A stretch of DNA of 30,544 bases from an uncultured Chloroflexota bacterium (GCA_903928275.1 CAIYQJ010000456.1:1-30544); one strand, 5' to 3'. Shown: positions 15,858 through 23,737, numbered from the stretch's first letter. The notes: generated by a model not told the origin, from the letters alone. Numbers and translations are program-made.

Positions 15858-16072
15858 TCAGTGGCCGCCGGGAAGCGGGTCCGGCCGCGCGGATCGGGGG
15901 CACCCGCGGTGCTCGCATCGAGCGGCCTCACGAGATGGGGCATCCGGACCTCGGGCCGCACCTGTGATCGTTCGCGGGAACCCGTGACACGCGGTCCAGG
16001 CCCGCCCGCCGGGACGGCGCGGAGCCACTGGCGAGACCCGCCCGCCCTGGGTCTCCCCGGGAGGGACGGCCG
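15858..16072 (+). repeat. Leader copy 2 (after the secreted binding protein)
   Basis: This 215-nt stretch repeats leader copy 1 with nearly the same length. The identical 25-base block is at 15863-15887 and TGGCGAGACCC at 16029-16039, 44 nt before an ATG. It ends in a Shine-Dalgarno-like GGGAGGGA before ATG 16073. It sits between the secreted binding-protein gene and the aldolase gene. Confidence 0.8.
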
Positions 16073-16160
16073 ATGCGCAGGCCGTCCGCCGTCGGAGTGA
16101 TCGTGCCCCGCGTCCTCGCCGCCGTGCCGCTCGCAAGCGGCGCGGCGGCGTCGGTCCGCG
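16073..16160 (+). pseudogene. Possible remnant of a third binding-protein gene (signal-peptide start)
   Basis: The ATG at 16073 occupies the same position relative to leader copy 2 as the true start at 14382 does to copy 1. The first codons read MRRPSAVGVIVPRVLAAVPL and continue into Ala-rich residues, which resembles a decayed signal peptide. After about 30 codons no beta domain or binding domain follows; instead there is the aldolase leader with a TACACT box (16175-16180). I read it as the stub left when a third tandem copy was lost. Chance resemblance in GC-rich DNA is the alternative. Confidence 0.4.
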
Positions 16161-16174
16161 GCCGCCGGCGCCCA

Positions 16175-16180
16175 TACACT
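16175..16180 (+). promoter_or_regulatory. Possible -10 box of the aldolase gene
   Basis: TACACT lies 31 nt before the GTG start of the aldolase, with the Shine-Dalgarno GGGAGGAGC between them. No good -35 is visible at the usual distance, which would fit either an activator or an alternative sigma factor. The call is weak. Confidence 0.3.
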
Positions 16181-16211
16181 TCATCCGACGGCGCAAGACC
16201 GGGAGGAGCAC

Positions 16212-16976
16212 GTGGAGAGACCCGACATCGTTCCCGACTTCCGCGTCCTTGTCGGCGCCCGCCCCCTGGTCGGGACGTGGGTGACGTTCGCCGACCCGAC
16301 GGTGGCGGAGGTCGTGGCCGGCTCGGGCGTCGACTTCCTCGCGATCGACGGGGAGCACGGCGTCGTGGACGTGGGGACCCTGGGCCCCATCCTCGCGGCG
16401 ACGCGCGCGACAGGGATCCCGATGCTCTTCCGGGTCGCGGAGAACGAGCAGGCGCGGATCCAGCACGCCCTGGACAACGGCGCGAGCGGCGTCGTCGTCC
16501 CCCGGATCCGGTCCGCCGCGGACGCCGCGCGCGCGGCCAGCGCGACACGCTACCCGCCGGAAGGGACGCGCGGGATCGCGCCACGACGCGCGGCGGGGTA
16601 TGGCCGGGACGGCGGATACCTGGCGCGCGCGAACGACGTCGTCACCTGCTGCATCCAGGTCGAGACGCGCGAAGCCCTCGCGGACCTCGACGCCATCCTC
16701 GCCACACCGGGGCTGGACGCGCTGCTCGTGGGCCCGAACGACCTCGCGGGCTCTCTGGGCCGTACGGGCGAGATCGACCATCCGGAGAACCTGGCCGCGA
16801 TCGCGGACGTCCTCGCACGCGCGACGGCGTGGGGGATCCCGGTCGGGATCCACGTGCCCGATGCCGCGGCTGCGCGGCAACGGCTCGCGGAGGGCTTCCG
16901 CTTCGTCACGGTCTCCACGGACCACGGCCTGCTCGCCGCGGCCGTGGACGCCATGGTGGCCGCCGTCCGCGGCTGA
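16212..16976 (+). CDS. HpcH/HpaI family aldolase
   Basis: This 254-residue TIM-barrel protein belongs to the class II pyruvate aldolases that cleave 2-keto-3-deoxy or 4-hydroxy-2-oxo acids with a divalent metal. The start has GTWVTFADPTVAEVVAGSGVD and AIDGEHG (Asp46, Glu48, His49; the His/Asp area is catalytic in HpaI). VVVPRI, CIQVETREAL (metal-binding Glu) and VGPNDLAGSLG (metal-binding Asp) follow in the expected order. The GTG start has GGGAGGAGC just upstream. It lies behind a copy of the leader of the binding-protein gene, so it may belong to the same sugar- or acid-responsive regulon. Related proteins also act on macrophomate- or 2-keto-rhamnonate-type acids. Confidence 0.9.
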   Translation: MERPDIVPDFRVLVGARPLVGTWVTFADPTVAEVVAGSGVDFLAIDGEHGVVDVGTLGPILAATRATGIPMLFRVAENEQARIQHALDNGASGVVVPRIRSAADAARAASATRYPPEGTRGIAPRRAAGYGRDGGYLARANDVVTCCIQVETREALADLDAILATPGLDALLVGPNDLAGSLGRTGEIDHPENLAAIADVLARATAWGIPVGIHVPDAAAARQRLAEGFRFVTVSTDHGLLAAAVDAMVAAVRG

Positions 16977-17020
16977 TCGGCGCAGCTCGCAGGTCCGCCG
17001 GCCGCCGAACGTCGAGGCCG

Positions 17021-18685
17021 TCAGTCGACGTCGAGGTCGACCGCCTCGCGCCAGACGGGGATGTACGGGTCCAGCCCCAGCGCCACGATCCTCGGCGCCA
17101 GCGCGTCCTGTGCCTCGGGGTCGCCGTGGACGACGAAGACGCGCCGCGGCACGCCCGGGTCCCCGGCCTTCCGGCCCGCGACGAAGGCTCCGACCCATTC
17201 GAGGAGCTCGGCTTCGTCGGCATGGGCCGAGAAGCCGCTGATCGAGCGGATGTGACAGCGGACCACCCGGACCTCGCCGTCGATCTTCACCGTCTTCGCG
17301 CCGGCCTGGAGGTGAGCGCCGAGCGTCCCCTCGCCCTGGTAGCCCACGAAGAGGAGCGTGGCCGCAGGGTCGTCGATGAGGTTCCGGAGGTGGCCCACGA
17401 CGCGGCCGCCGGTGAGCATCCCGTTCGAGGCGACGATCATGTACGGGCGCCGGGCGTGCGCGATGGCGCGCGACTGGTCCGCGGTGTTCACGACGATCGC
17501 GCCCGGGTAGTCGAGCGGCGTCTCGCCGCCGTCGAGCAGTGCCTTCGTCTCCTCGTCGTAGCACTCCGGGTGGCGGCGGTAGATGTCGGTGGCCTTCGTG
17601 GCCATCGGCGAGTCGAGGTAGAGGCGGATCTGCGGGATCTTCCCGGCCGACACGAGCCGGTCGAGCTCCCACACGACCTCCTGCGTCCGCCCGATCGCGA
17701 ACGACGGGACGAGGAGCACGCCGCCGGCCTCATCGACGAGCCGGACGGTCTCGGCGAGGATCCGGATGGCCTCATCCTCCGGCTCGTGCTCGCGGCCGCC
17801 GTACGTGGATTCGACGACGACGAAGTCCGCGTCGGTGAGGACGGTGGGGTCGCGGAGGATGGGCGTGCCGCGCTGCCCGAGGTCGCCGGAGAACACGATC
17901 GTGCGCTCCGGATCTCCGGCCTCGTCCGCGACCCGGAGGCGGATGATCGCCGAGCCGAGGATGTGCCCGGCATCGAGGTACGTGGCGTGGACGCCCGGCG
18001 CGACTTCGACCTCCGTCCCGTACGCGACGGGCCGGAACAGCGGCAGGGCCACGGCGGCCTCGCGCTCGGTGTAGAGCGGCTCGTCGAGGTCAACGTCGAT
18101 CGCGGCGGGCTGGTCGCGCAGGTCCGTCTCGGGGTCCGGGCCGCCCTGCTCCGCGGAGCCCGCGACCGGGGCGCGCTCGCCGGAACCCACGACGATGGTC
18201 GTCGGGACGTGCTCGTCGTCCGGGTGCTCGTCGGCGTCGTGGCCCGGCCAGCGCTCCTCGCCGCTCTCGGCGAGGTCGAGGGCGGCCTCGTAGCGGGTGA
18301 CGTCTTCGGCGTCCTCCTTGGCGGCCTTGTCCGGGTTCCGCCTCTCCCAGCGGTCGCCGCGCTTCGCGAATTCCTCCTGGAGCTTGCCCGAGTCGAGGAG
18401 GACAAGCGCCGCGAGCTCGATCGTCGCAGGCGTCGCCCAGATCGGCCCGGCGAACCCCTCCCGGACCACGTGCGGGATGAGGCCGCAGTGGTCGAGGTGC
18501 GCGTGCGTCAGGAGGAGAGCATCCACCTCCCGCGGGTCGTACGCGAGCGGCACGTGGTTGCGGACCGATTCGTTGGGGCTGCCCTGGAACATCCCGCAGT
18601 CGATGAGGATGCGGGCGCGCGCCGTCTCGAGGAGATACTGCGACCCCGTGACGGTCCGGGCGCCGCCGAGGAAGTGAAGGTGCAT
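17021..18685 (-). CDS. Beta-CASP metallo-beta-lactamase fold protein (putative ribonuclease)
   Basis: This 554-residue protein has the full set of metal and beta-CASP motifs: H61-A-H-L-D-H66 with CG after it, DAGHILGSA, VFSGDLG, ESTYGGREH (motif A), ASNGMLTGG (motif B) and SGFSAHAD (motif C). Relatives are zinc-dependent endo/exoribonucleases of the CPSF73/YSH1 type, so RNA processing is the likely role, in the cytoplasm. Between the second motif and the conserved PLYTEREA segment there is an acidic Asp/Glu/Pro-rich insertion at about residues 118-198, which accounts for the extra length over the usual 450-470. No Shine-Dalgarno precedes the ATG. It converges with the aldolase gene across 44 nt. 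Confidence 0.92.
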   Translation of the reverse strand: MHLHFLGGARTVTGSQYLLETARARILIDCGMFQGSPNESVRNHVPLAYDPREVDALLLTHAHLDHCGLIPHVVREGFAGPIWATPATIELAALVLLDSGKLQEEFAKRGDRWERRNPDKAAKEDAEDVTRYEAALDLAESGEERWPGHDADEHPDDEHVPTTIVVGSGERAPVAGSAEQGGPDPETDLRDQPAAIDVDLDEPLYTEREAAVALPLFRPVAYGTEVEVAPGVHATYLDAGHILGSAIIRLRVADEAGDPERTIVFSGDLGQRGTPILRDPTVLTDADFVVVESTYGGREHEPEDEAIRILAETVRLVDEAGGVLLVPSFAIGRTQEVVWELDRLVSAGKIPQIRLYLDSPMATKATDIYRRHPECYDEETKALLDGGETPLDYPGAIVVNTADQSRAIAHARRPYMIVASNGMLTGGRVVGHLRNLIDDPAATLLFVGYQGEGTLGAHLQAGAKTVKIDGEVRVVRCHIRSISGFSAHADEAELLEWVGAFVAGRKAGDPGVPRRVFVVHGDPEAQDALAPRIVALGLDPYIPVWREAVDLDVD

Positions 18686-18819
18686 GTGCGGATGGTCGCA
18701 CGGCCGCTAGCGCCCTGCCGCGCCCTGCCGCACTCCGTCGCGTGGGAGGCGCCCGGCCGCGCCGGGGCGCGCGGGAGCGCCGGGGGCACCCGGCGGCGCG
18801 CCTGTGTCACCATCGTCCG

Positions 18820-19515
18820 ATGCCGCGAACCCTGCCGCCCGCGCTCGTCGACCGCTGGGCGCCACGACGGGTCGCGCGCCGGCTGCCGGGCCTGATCGTG
18901 GGCCTGCTCCTCTTCGGCGTCGGGATCGCGCTCATGGCGGCCGCCGGGGTCGGCCTGGGTCCCTGGGAGGTGCTCCACCAGGGCATCTCTCGGCACACCG
19001 GGATCCCGCTCGGGACCGTGAGCATCCTCGTCGGCGTCCCGATCCTTCTCCTGTGGATCCCGCTCGGCGAGTACCCCGGCATCGGCACGGTGCTCAACGT
19101 GGTCCTGATCGGGACCGCGACGAACGTCGTCCTGCCGCTGCTCCCCCACCCCACCGAGCCGGCCGTCCAGGTCGTCATGATGCTCGCGGGCGTCCTCATC
19201 ATCGGTCTGGGCTCCGGCTTCTACCTGGGCGCCGGCCTGGGCCCGGGCCCGCGTGACGGGCTCATGACCGGCATGCACCACCGCTACGGATGGTCGATCC
19301 GGAGGGCGCGCACGGCGGTCGAGGTCACCGCCCTCGTCGTCGGGTTCCTGCTCGGCGGGACGGTCGGCCTGGGCACGGTGGTCTTCGCCTTCGGGATCGG
19401 CCCGGTCGTCCAGCTCTCCCTCCGCCTCCTCGGGCATGGCGACGGTTCCGACATCGCGCGCACGGACCCCGACCTCGCCGCGGAGCTGGAGGCTCCCGGC
19501 ACGGTCGGCGAGTAG
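18820..19515 (+). CDS. YczE/YitT-like integral membrane protein
   Basis: This 231-residue protein has about five to six membrane helices and the conserved features of the YczE group (COG2364 as I recall it): a loop LGPWEVLHQGIS after the first helix, GTVSILVG, IPLGEYPGIGTVLN, and GLGPGPRDGLMTG in the middle loop, followed by EVTALVVGFLLGGTVGLGTV. The function of this family is not known; some members sit next to transport or antibiotic genes. The ATG at 18820 has no Shine-Dalgarno and a CACCAT box 6 nt upstream, possibly a leaderless start. The C-terminal tail (DLAAELEAPGTVGE) runs into a tandem repeat. Confidence 0.82.
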   Translation: MPRTLPPALVDRWAPRRVARRLPGLIVGLLLFGVGIALMAAAGVGLGPWEVLHQGISRHTGIPLGTVSILVGVPILLLWIPLGEYPGIGTVLNVVLIGTATNVVLPLLPHPTEPAVQVVMMLAGVLIIGLGSGFYLGAGLGPGPRDGLMTGMHHRYGWSIRRARTAVEVTALVVGFLLGGTVGLGTVVFAFGIGPVVQLSLRLLGHGDGSDIARTDPDLAAELEAPGTVGE

Positions 19516-19595
19516 GTGGGGCCGGCGAGCAAGCGCTGTCGGCGAGCAAGCACGGTGGGCGAGCGGGTGGGGCCGGCGAGCAAGCGCGGTCGGCG
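19502..19595. repeat. 51-bp imperfect tandem repeat across the stop codon of the YczE-like gene
   Basis: Unit 1 (19502-19552) and a 43-base partial unit 2 (19553-19595) share GGTGGGGCCGGCGAGCAAGC and flanking bases. The stop codon TAG (19513-19515) lies in unit 1, where unit 2 has CGG. The shorter motif GGCGAGCAAGC occurs three times. No gene is seen between 19516 and 19619. Confidence 0.75.
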
Positions 19596-19619
19596 GGATC
19601 CCAGGTCAGGTGGGCCCGG

Positions 19620-20483
19620 TCACGAACGCATCGTGCCCGTCGGGGCGTCGCTCAGGTCCACGGCGAGGCGCCTGTCCGCGACGGCCTCCGCGGCGGCGAG
19701 GTCGCCGGTGGCCCCTGGGCTCGCCCACCCGAACCCGATGCTCACGGTCGACGCGTTCGCACCGAGCCAGCGGTCGCAGGACGCACGCACGCGCTCGACG
19801 AAGTTCACGGCGCGTACCTCGTCGGTCTCGGGGAGCAGGACCGCGAACCGCGCCGGACCGACGAGCGCCGCGTGGTCGCTCGAGCGGACGTTGGCTCGCA
19901 GGATGTCGGCGATCGCCGCGACGATCTGGACCGCGACGTCGGCCCCGAGGAATGCCGCCACGGCGTCGAGGCCCGAGACCTCGGCCACCACGAGGGTCGT
20001 CGGTCGGCGGTAGCGTCGCACGCGCGCCGACTCGTCTGCGATCCACCGGTCCCACGCGAGGCGGGACCCGAGCCCGCTGACCGGGTCGACCAGGAGCTCC
20101 TGGAGCATGGCCGCCGGATCGAACGCCGGCTCCGACTCCTCGCCGGATGTCTCCGCGGGCGGCCCCGTCTCCGGGTCGATCCTCGCCGGCGCGGGGCGCG
20201 TGCCCGCCACGGTCGTGGGCGCTCCGGCGTCGGCCGCATCGTCGCCGGTGGGGTCAGCCTGGTCCGGCAAGCGGCGGGCCGGCGCGTCGTCGTCACCATC
20301 GCCGAGGAGGGCCGCGATCCGGCGGGCGATGTCCGGGTCGGGCACATATCCCCGGTCGGTGGATCCCGTGCCGGTGGGCGCCCAGGCGAACTGGTTCCCG
20401 CGACGCCGGAACATGCCGAAAAGGGTGAGCAGGCCGACTCCGAAGCCAGCGACCATGACGAAGGCGACGTTCTCTGCGGCCAT
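19620..20483 (-). CDS. Degenerate GGDEF-domain membrane protein
   Basis: The 287 residues comprise one N-terminal membrane helix (about 6-25), an acidic Pro/Asp-rich linker (about 35-122) and a GGDEF-type domain (about 128-285). The domain opens with DPVSGLGSRLAWDRW, matching the DxLTGLxNR entry of diguanylate cyclases. The signature loop reads GPARF (209-213) followed by AVLLPETD, so the catalytic Gly-Gly-Asp/Glu-Glu residues are lost. Cyclic-di-GMP synthesis is therefore unlikely; a receptor, scaffold or dimerising role is possible. The start at 20483 opens directly into the membrane helix; the preceding G-rich stretch is a weak ribosome site. It lies 145 nt downstream of the VanW gene. Confidence 0.82.
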   Translation of the reverse strand: MAAENVAFVMVAGFGVGLLTLFGMFRRRGNQFAWAPTGTGSTDRGYVPDPDIARRIAALLGDGDDDAPARRLPDQADPTGDDAADAGAPTTVAGTRPAPARIDPETGPPAETSGEESEPAFDPAAMLQELLVDPVSGLGSRLAWDRWIADESARVRRYRRPTTLVVAEVSGLDAVAAFLGADVAVQIVAAIADILRANVRSSDHAALVGPARFAVLLPETDEVRAVNFVERVRASCDRWLGANASTVSIGFGWASPGATGDLAAAEAVADRRLAVDLSDAPTGTMRS

Positions 20484-20569
20484 GAACCCCACACCCCCCG
20501 AACGAGATCGCGCGCCGGCGACGTGGGAGCAGTGTCCGCCATCGAGCCACCATCCGGCCCCCGGACGAC

Positions 20570-20598
20570 GGTACGGGTGACGATGGGAGGTCCGTACC
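20570..20598. other. 7-bp inverted repeat between the VanW and GGDEF genes
   Basis: GGTACGG (20570-20576) and CCGTACC (20592-20598) are perfect complements separated by 15 bp. They lie 30 nt after the VanW stop and 86 nt before the GGDEF start on the minus strand. This could be a terminator without a T tract or an operator for the GGDEF gene. Confidence 0.35.
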
Positions 20599-20628
20599 TG
20601 CACCCGGTCCCGCGCGCGGCCTCCGCCC

Positions 20629-21447
20629 CTACCCGTGCATGCCGGAGATGAGGGCCGCGGGGACCGCATACCGCACGAGCGAGTCGTTCACCGCGATCGG
20701 CTCGGTCGCCGCGAGGACGCCGGTCCGCCGGTCGACGCTCCTGCGCCAGAGCTCGTTCCGGCGCCGGACGCGGCCGTCGGGGTCCCGCACGAACCGATGA
20801 TCGCGCTCCTCCACGTGGTACGCGAGCGGCCACGCGCCATCGGACCGAAGCTCGCCGCGCAGCTGCGTGGCGCCCACCCATGCGCGTACCTCGATCGGGC
20901 GATCGGTGGCGTTGCGCACCCGCAGGTCGACGTAGTTGTAGAAGACGCTCGCGCCGCTGCCGAACGGCAGGACCCGGCCGTCGTCGGGGAACGGGTCAAA
21001 GCCGTGGTGGTGGTGCTCCACGACCTGGAGCGGCGAGTGCAGCGCCATCCAGTACACGAGGTTCGCGAGCTGGCACAGCCCGCCGCCCGTCCCGGTCGCC
21101 ACCTCGCCCGCGACGAGGACCAGCCCGTCCATGAAGCCGCGCGCCGCGGACGGCGCCCCGACGCGCTCCCAGAACGACAGGACCTGCCCGGGTTCGATCA
21201 CGACCCGGTCGAGGCCGCGCACCGCGAGGTGGAGGTTGACGATCTTCGCCTCCTGCAGCGCGGGGTCGGTGGTGCCGAGACGGCGCCGGAGCAGCGACGC
21301 GTGCCGGATCCCGACCCACGGGAGATCGGCGGCGACCTGGCGGCGCGCGAACGGGACGCCGCCGAGGCGATCGCGGATGCGCCGGCCGGTGCGCAGCTGG
21401 GCGACCCGCGCCTCGTAGACGACCGGATGGATCCCGGAGAGGCTCAT
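20629..21447 (-). CDS. VanW family protein
   Basis: This 272-residue protein contains the VanW core: PGQVLSFWERVGAPSAARGF, then GEVATGTGGGLCQLANLVYW (the G-G-G-x-C-Q signature) and VVEHHHHGFDPF, GSGASVFYNYVDLRVRN. It begins with a basic segment of about 75 residues (VYEARVAQLRTGRRIRDRL) and has no signal peptide or membrane helix, like the short bacterial VanW proteins. The name comes from an accessory gene in VanB-type clusters; it does not imply glycopeptide resistance, and the biochemical role is unknown. It starts 37 nt after the ctaA-ctaB stop, so co-transcription is likely. Confidence 0.85.
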   Translation of the reverse strand: MSLSGIHPVVYEARVAQLRTGRRIRDRLGGVPFARRQVAADLPWVGIRHASLLRRRLGTTDPALQEAKIVNLHLAVRGLDRVVIEPGQVLSFWERVGAPSAARGFMDGLVLVAGEVATGTGGGLCQLANLVYWMALHSPLQVVEHHHHGFDPFPDDGRVLPFGSGASVFYNYVDLRVRNATDRPIEVRAWVGATQLRGELRSDGAWPLAYHVEERDHRFVRDPDGRVRRRNELWRRSVDRRTGVLAATEPIAVNDSLVRYAVPAALISGMHG

Positions 21448-21484
21448 CGGCGGCGGTCGGTCGGCACGTGCGGATGGACCGGCG

Positions 21485-23581
21485 CTACCCGACGGGGATG
21501 ACCACGAGGGCATCGACCGCGATCGCGAGGAAGAGGAGGGTGAGGTAGGTGATGGAGAACTTGTACAGGCCGATCGCCCCGGCACCGGTGCCGGTCCGCC
21601 AGAGCCGGACCGCCTGCCAGAGGAAGATCGCGCCGAGGATGACCGCGGCGCCCAGGTAGATCGCGCCCATCCGCGCCACCGGCCAGAGGATGATCGAGAC
21701 CACGACGAGCAGCACCGTGTAGAGGAGGATCTGGCGCCCGGTCTCCTTCACGCCGGAGACGACCGGGAGCATGGGGATCCGCGCGCTCGCGTAGTCGCGG
21801 CTGATCCGCAGGGCGAGCGCCCAGAAGTGCGGTGGCGTCCAGTAGAAGACGACCGCGAAGAGCAGCAACGCGGGGATCTCCACGCGGCCCGTGACGGCCG
21901 CCCACCCGATGACCGGCGGCAGCGCACCCGCGGCGCCGCCGATGACGATGTTCTGGGGCGTGGTCCGCTTGAGCATCATCGTGTAGATGACGACGTAGAA
22001 CGCGATCGCGAGCAGCGCGAGGAACGCCGAGAGGAGGTTCACGAAGTAGCCGAGAACGGCGAACGAGATCACCCCGAGCACGATGCCGAACACCACGGCG
22101 TGGGCGGGATCCACCTCGTGGGCGGGGAGCGGCCTCCGCCGCGTCCGCGTCATGACGATGTCGATGTCGCGATCGAGGTAGCAGTTGATCGCGTTCGCGC
22201 TGCCGGCCGCCAGCGACCCGCCGACGAGCGTCCAGAAGATGAGCGTGAGTGGCGGGAACCCCTTCGCTGCGAGGACCATCGCCGGGATCGTCGTGATGAG
22301 GAGAAGCTCGACGATCCGCGGCTTCGTCAGGGCGACGTAGGCGCGGACGACGATGCGCCACGACCGCGTCGCGGTGACGGGCGCGGCGAGCGCGACGGGG
22401 GCGGCGGGCGACTCCTGCCTGGCGAGCGACTCCAGCTCGGCGAGCGACTCGTCGGCATCGCCCAGCGGGCCCGCGACCGCGATCGCGCGCATCGCCTCGT
22501 CCAGCTCCACCGCTTGCGTGGTGCCCGGGCTCCGGACGGCCGGGGCCATGGCGCCGGAGCCTGCGCCGACCGCTTGCGTGGTGCCGGGGCTCCCGACGGC
22601 CGGGGCCATGGGGCCGGAGCCTGCGCCGGCCGGGAGCGAGGTCGGGACGGCATCCGGGCCAACGCCGGGTCGCCCGTCGGCCGGGGCGAGCTCGCCGTCG
22701 GAACGCGCGGCGTAGTGTGCATGGACCGCGGCGGCGAGAGCGAGCGCCCAGACGGTGGACCCGAGCGCCACGTGGAAGACCTGCGTCCAGGGCGACCGCT
22801 GCGTGAGGACCTGGAGAGCGCCCACGATCGACTGCACGAGGAAGATCGACGCCGCCCACACCTCGAGCCGGATGACGATCGGATGGGCGCGCTGGCTGCG
22901 CCACGCGATGAGCGCCGTCGCGATGACGACGATCCCCACGATCCCCGAGACGTACCGGTGGAGGACCTGGGCACTCGTGAGGTCCGTGATCGGCGGGAAC
23001 GCGGACCCGCCCATGAGCGGCCAGTCCGGGAAGACGAGCGTGCCGTTCGTCGCGGTCACGTGCGACCCGAAGAGCAGGAGCGCGTACACGGACGCGGCGC
23101 TGAACGCGGCGAGGAGCGCGAAGCGCTGGCTCGCGCCGCGTCCGGTGAACCGGGCCGGGTAGGCCACGCGGACGAACAGGTACACGAGGAGCCCGAGGAG
23201 CAGCATCGCGGCGGCGAGGTGCGCGGTGACCGACTCGCCGGAGTTGCCGAGCCGGACGGTCTCGCGGCCGAGCCACGCCTGGAAGCCCACGAGGACCACC
23301 GCGCCGAGCGAGGGCCACAGCACCGACGGTCGGTGCCGGTGGTCGATCACCGCGAGGACGGCCACGCCGAGGATGAGGACGCCGAGCACGGCGGCGATCG
23401 TCCGGTGCGTCCACTCGAGCCACGCCTTGTAGTCGTCGAGCGGGGGGAGGACGTTGCCGTAGCAGAGCGGCCAGTCGGGGCAGCCGAGCCCGGCCTGCAT
23501 CGCGCGGGTGAGGACGCCCACGGTGACGAGCGCGAACGTGAAGACGATCGCGACCGCCGTGAGCCTCTGGAACCGGGTCAC
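21485..23581 (-). CDS. ctaA-ctaB: Fused heme A synthase (CtaA) and heme O synthase (CtaB)
   Basis: One 698-residue frame joins two consecutive enzymes of heme A synthesis. Residues 1-293 are CtaA: eight helices, heme-ligand histidines at His60 (WLEWTHRT), His121, His208 (HRYVSG) and His270, and a CPDWPLC loop with Cys34/Cys40; the second-half loop reads FPDWPLM without cysteines. Residues 410-698 are CtaB, a UbiA-type farnesyltransferase with N466-x3-D470-x3-D474 and DYASARIPMLP. The two are joined by a disordered linker (294-405) with a 20-residue duplication. CtaB makes heme O and CtaA oxidises it to heme A, so the fusion may pass heme O directly. The GTG start has GGGAGG upstream. The fusion implies an aa3-type oxidase elsewhere. 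Confidence 0.95.
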   Translation of the reverse strand: MTRFQRLTAVAIVFTFALVTVGVLTRAMQAGLGCPDWPLCYGNVLPPLDDYKAWLEWTHRTIAAVLGVLILGVAVLAVIDHRHRPSVLWPSLGAVVLVGFQAWLGRETVRLGNSGESVTAHLAAAMLLLGLLVYLFVRVAYPARFTGRGASQRFALLAAFSAASVYALLLFGSHVTATNGTLVFPDWPLMGGSAFPPITDLTSAQVLHRYVSGIVGIVVIATALIAWRSQRAHPIVIRLEVWAASIFLVQSIVGALQVLTQRSPWTQVFHVALGSTVWALALAAAVHAHYAARSDGELAPADGRPGVGPDAVPTSLPAGAGSGPMAPAVGSPGTTQAVGAGSGAMAPAVRSPGTTQAVELDEAMRAIAVAGPLGDADESLAELESLARQESPAAPVALAAPVTATRSWRIVVRAYVALTKPRIVELLLITTIPAMVLAAKGFPPLTLIFWTLVGGSLAAGSANAINCYLDRDIDIVMTRTRRRPLPAHEVDPAHAVVFGIVLGVISFAVLGYFVNLLSAFLALLAIAFYVVIYTMMLKRTTPQNIVIGGAAGALPPVIGWAAVTGRVEIPALLLFAVVFYWTPPHFWALALRISRDYASARIPMLPVVSGVKETGRQILLYTVLLVVVSIILWPVARMGAIYLGAAVILGAIFLWQAVRLWRTGTGAGAIGLYKFSITYLTLLFLAIAVDALVVIPVG
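22511..22629 (-). repeat. 60-bp tandem duplication in the CtaA-CtaB linker
   Basis: Two 60-bp units (22511-22570 and 22571-22629, the last base beyond the match) differ at only a few positions and encode the 20-residue units GAGSGPMAPAVGSPGTTQAV and its close copy at residues 319-358. The repeat stays in frame. Confidence 0.88.
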
Positions 23582-23612
23582 CCTGCCTCCCTGCCGCCGC
23601 TCGAGCGCCCGA

Positions 23613-23621
23613 ATGCTAGCA
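23613..23621 (-). promoter_or_regulatory. Extended -10 promoter of ctaA-ctaB
   Basis: On the minus strand TGCTAGCAT at 23621-23613 matches an extended -10 (TGnTAnnnT), about 25 nt upstream of the region where the SD and GTG start follow. A -35 is weak (a GTGACT about 15 bp further upstream). It shares the 165-bp gap with the divergent lipoprotein gene. Confidence 0.5.
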
Positions 23622-23731
23622 GAGGGCTTCGCGAGTCACCGCCGAGCCGTGGCGGCCGCCCGACCCGGCTCGACGCCGCCGTGACGCCCGTCGGCCCGGA
23701 CGTGCCGGGGGCCCGAACCGCGGATCGGCGC

Positions 23732-23737
23732 TACCCT
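23732..23737 (+). promoter_or_regulatory. Possible -10 box for a leaderless lipoprotein mRNA
   Basis: TACCCT lies 9 nt before the ATG at 23747, and no Shine-Dalgarno precedes that ATG. The spacing matches the -10 to start distance of marR. No -35 is clear. Confidence 0.35.

Noticed and set aside
16073..18895. Plus-strand open frame of 940 codons
   Set aside because: It overlaps the aldolase in another frame and runs antisense to the beta-CASP gene; the translation is Arg/Gly-rich with no motif. Only its first 30 or so codons are of interest as a possible signal-peptide stub.
20629..21447. Glycopeptide resistance role for the VanW protein
   Set aside because: VanW proteins occur widely outside resistance clusters, and no VanA/B ligase, VanH or VanX is present here.
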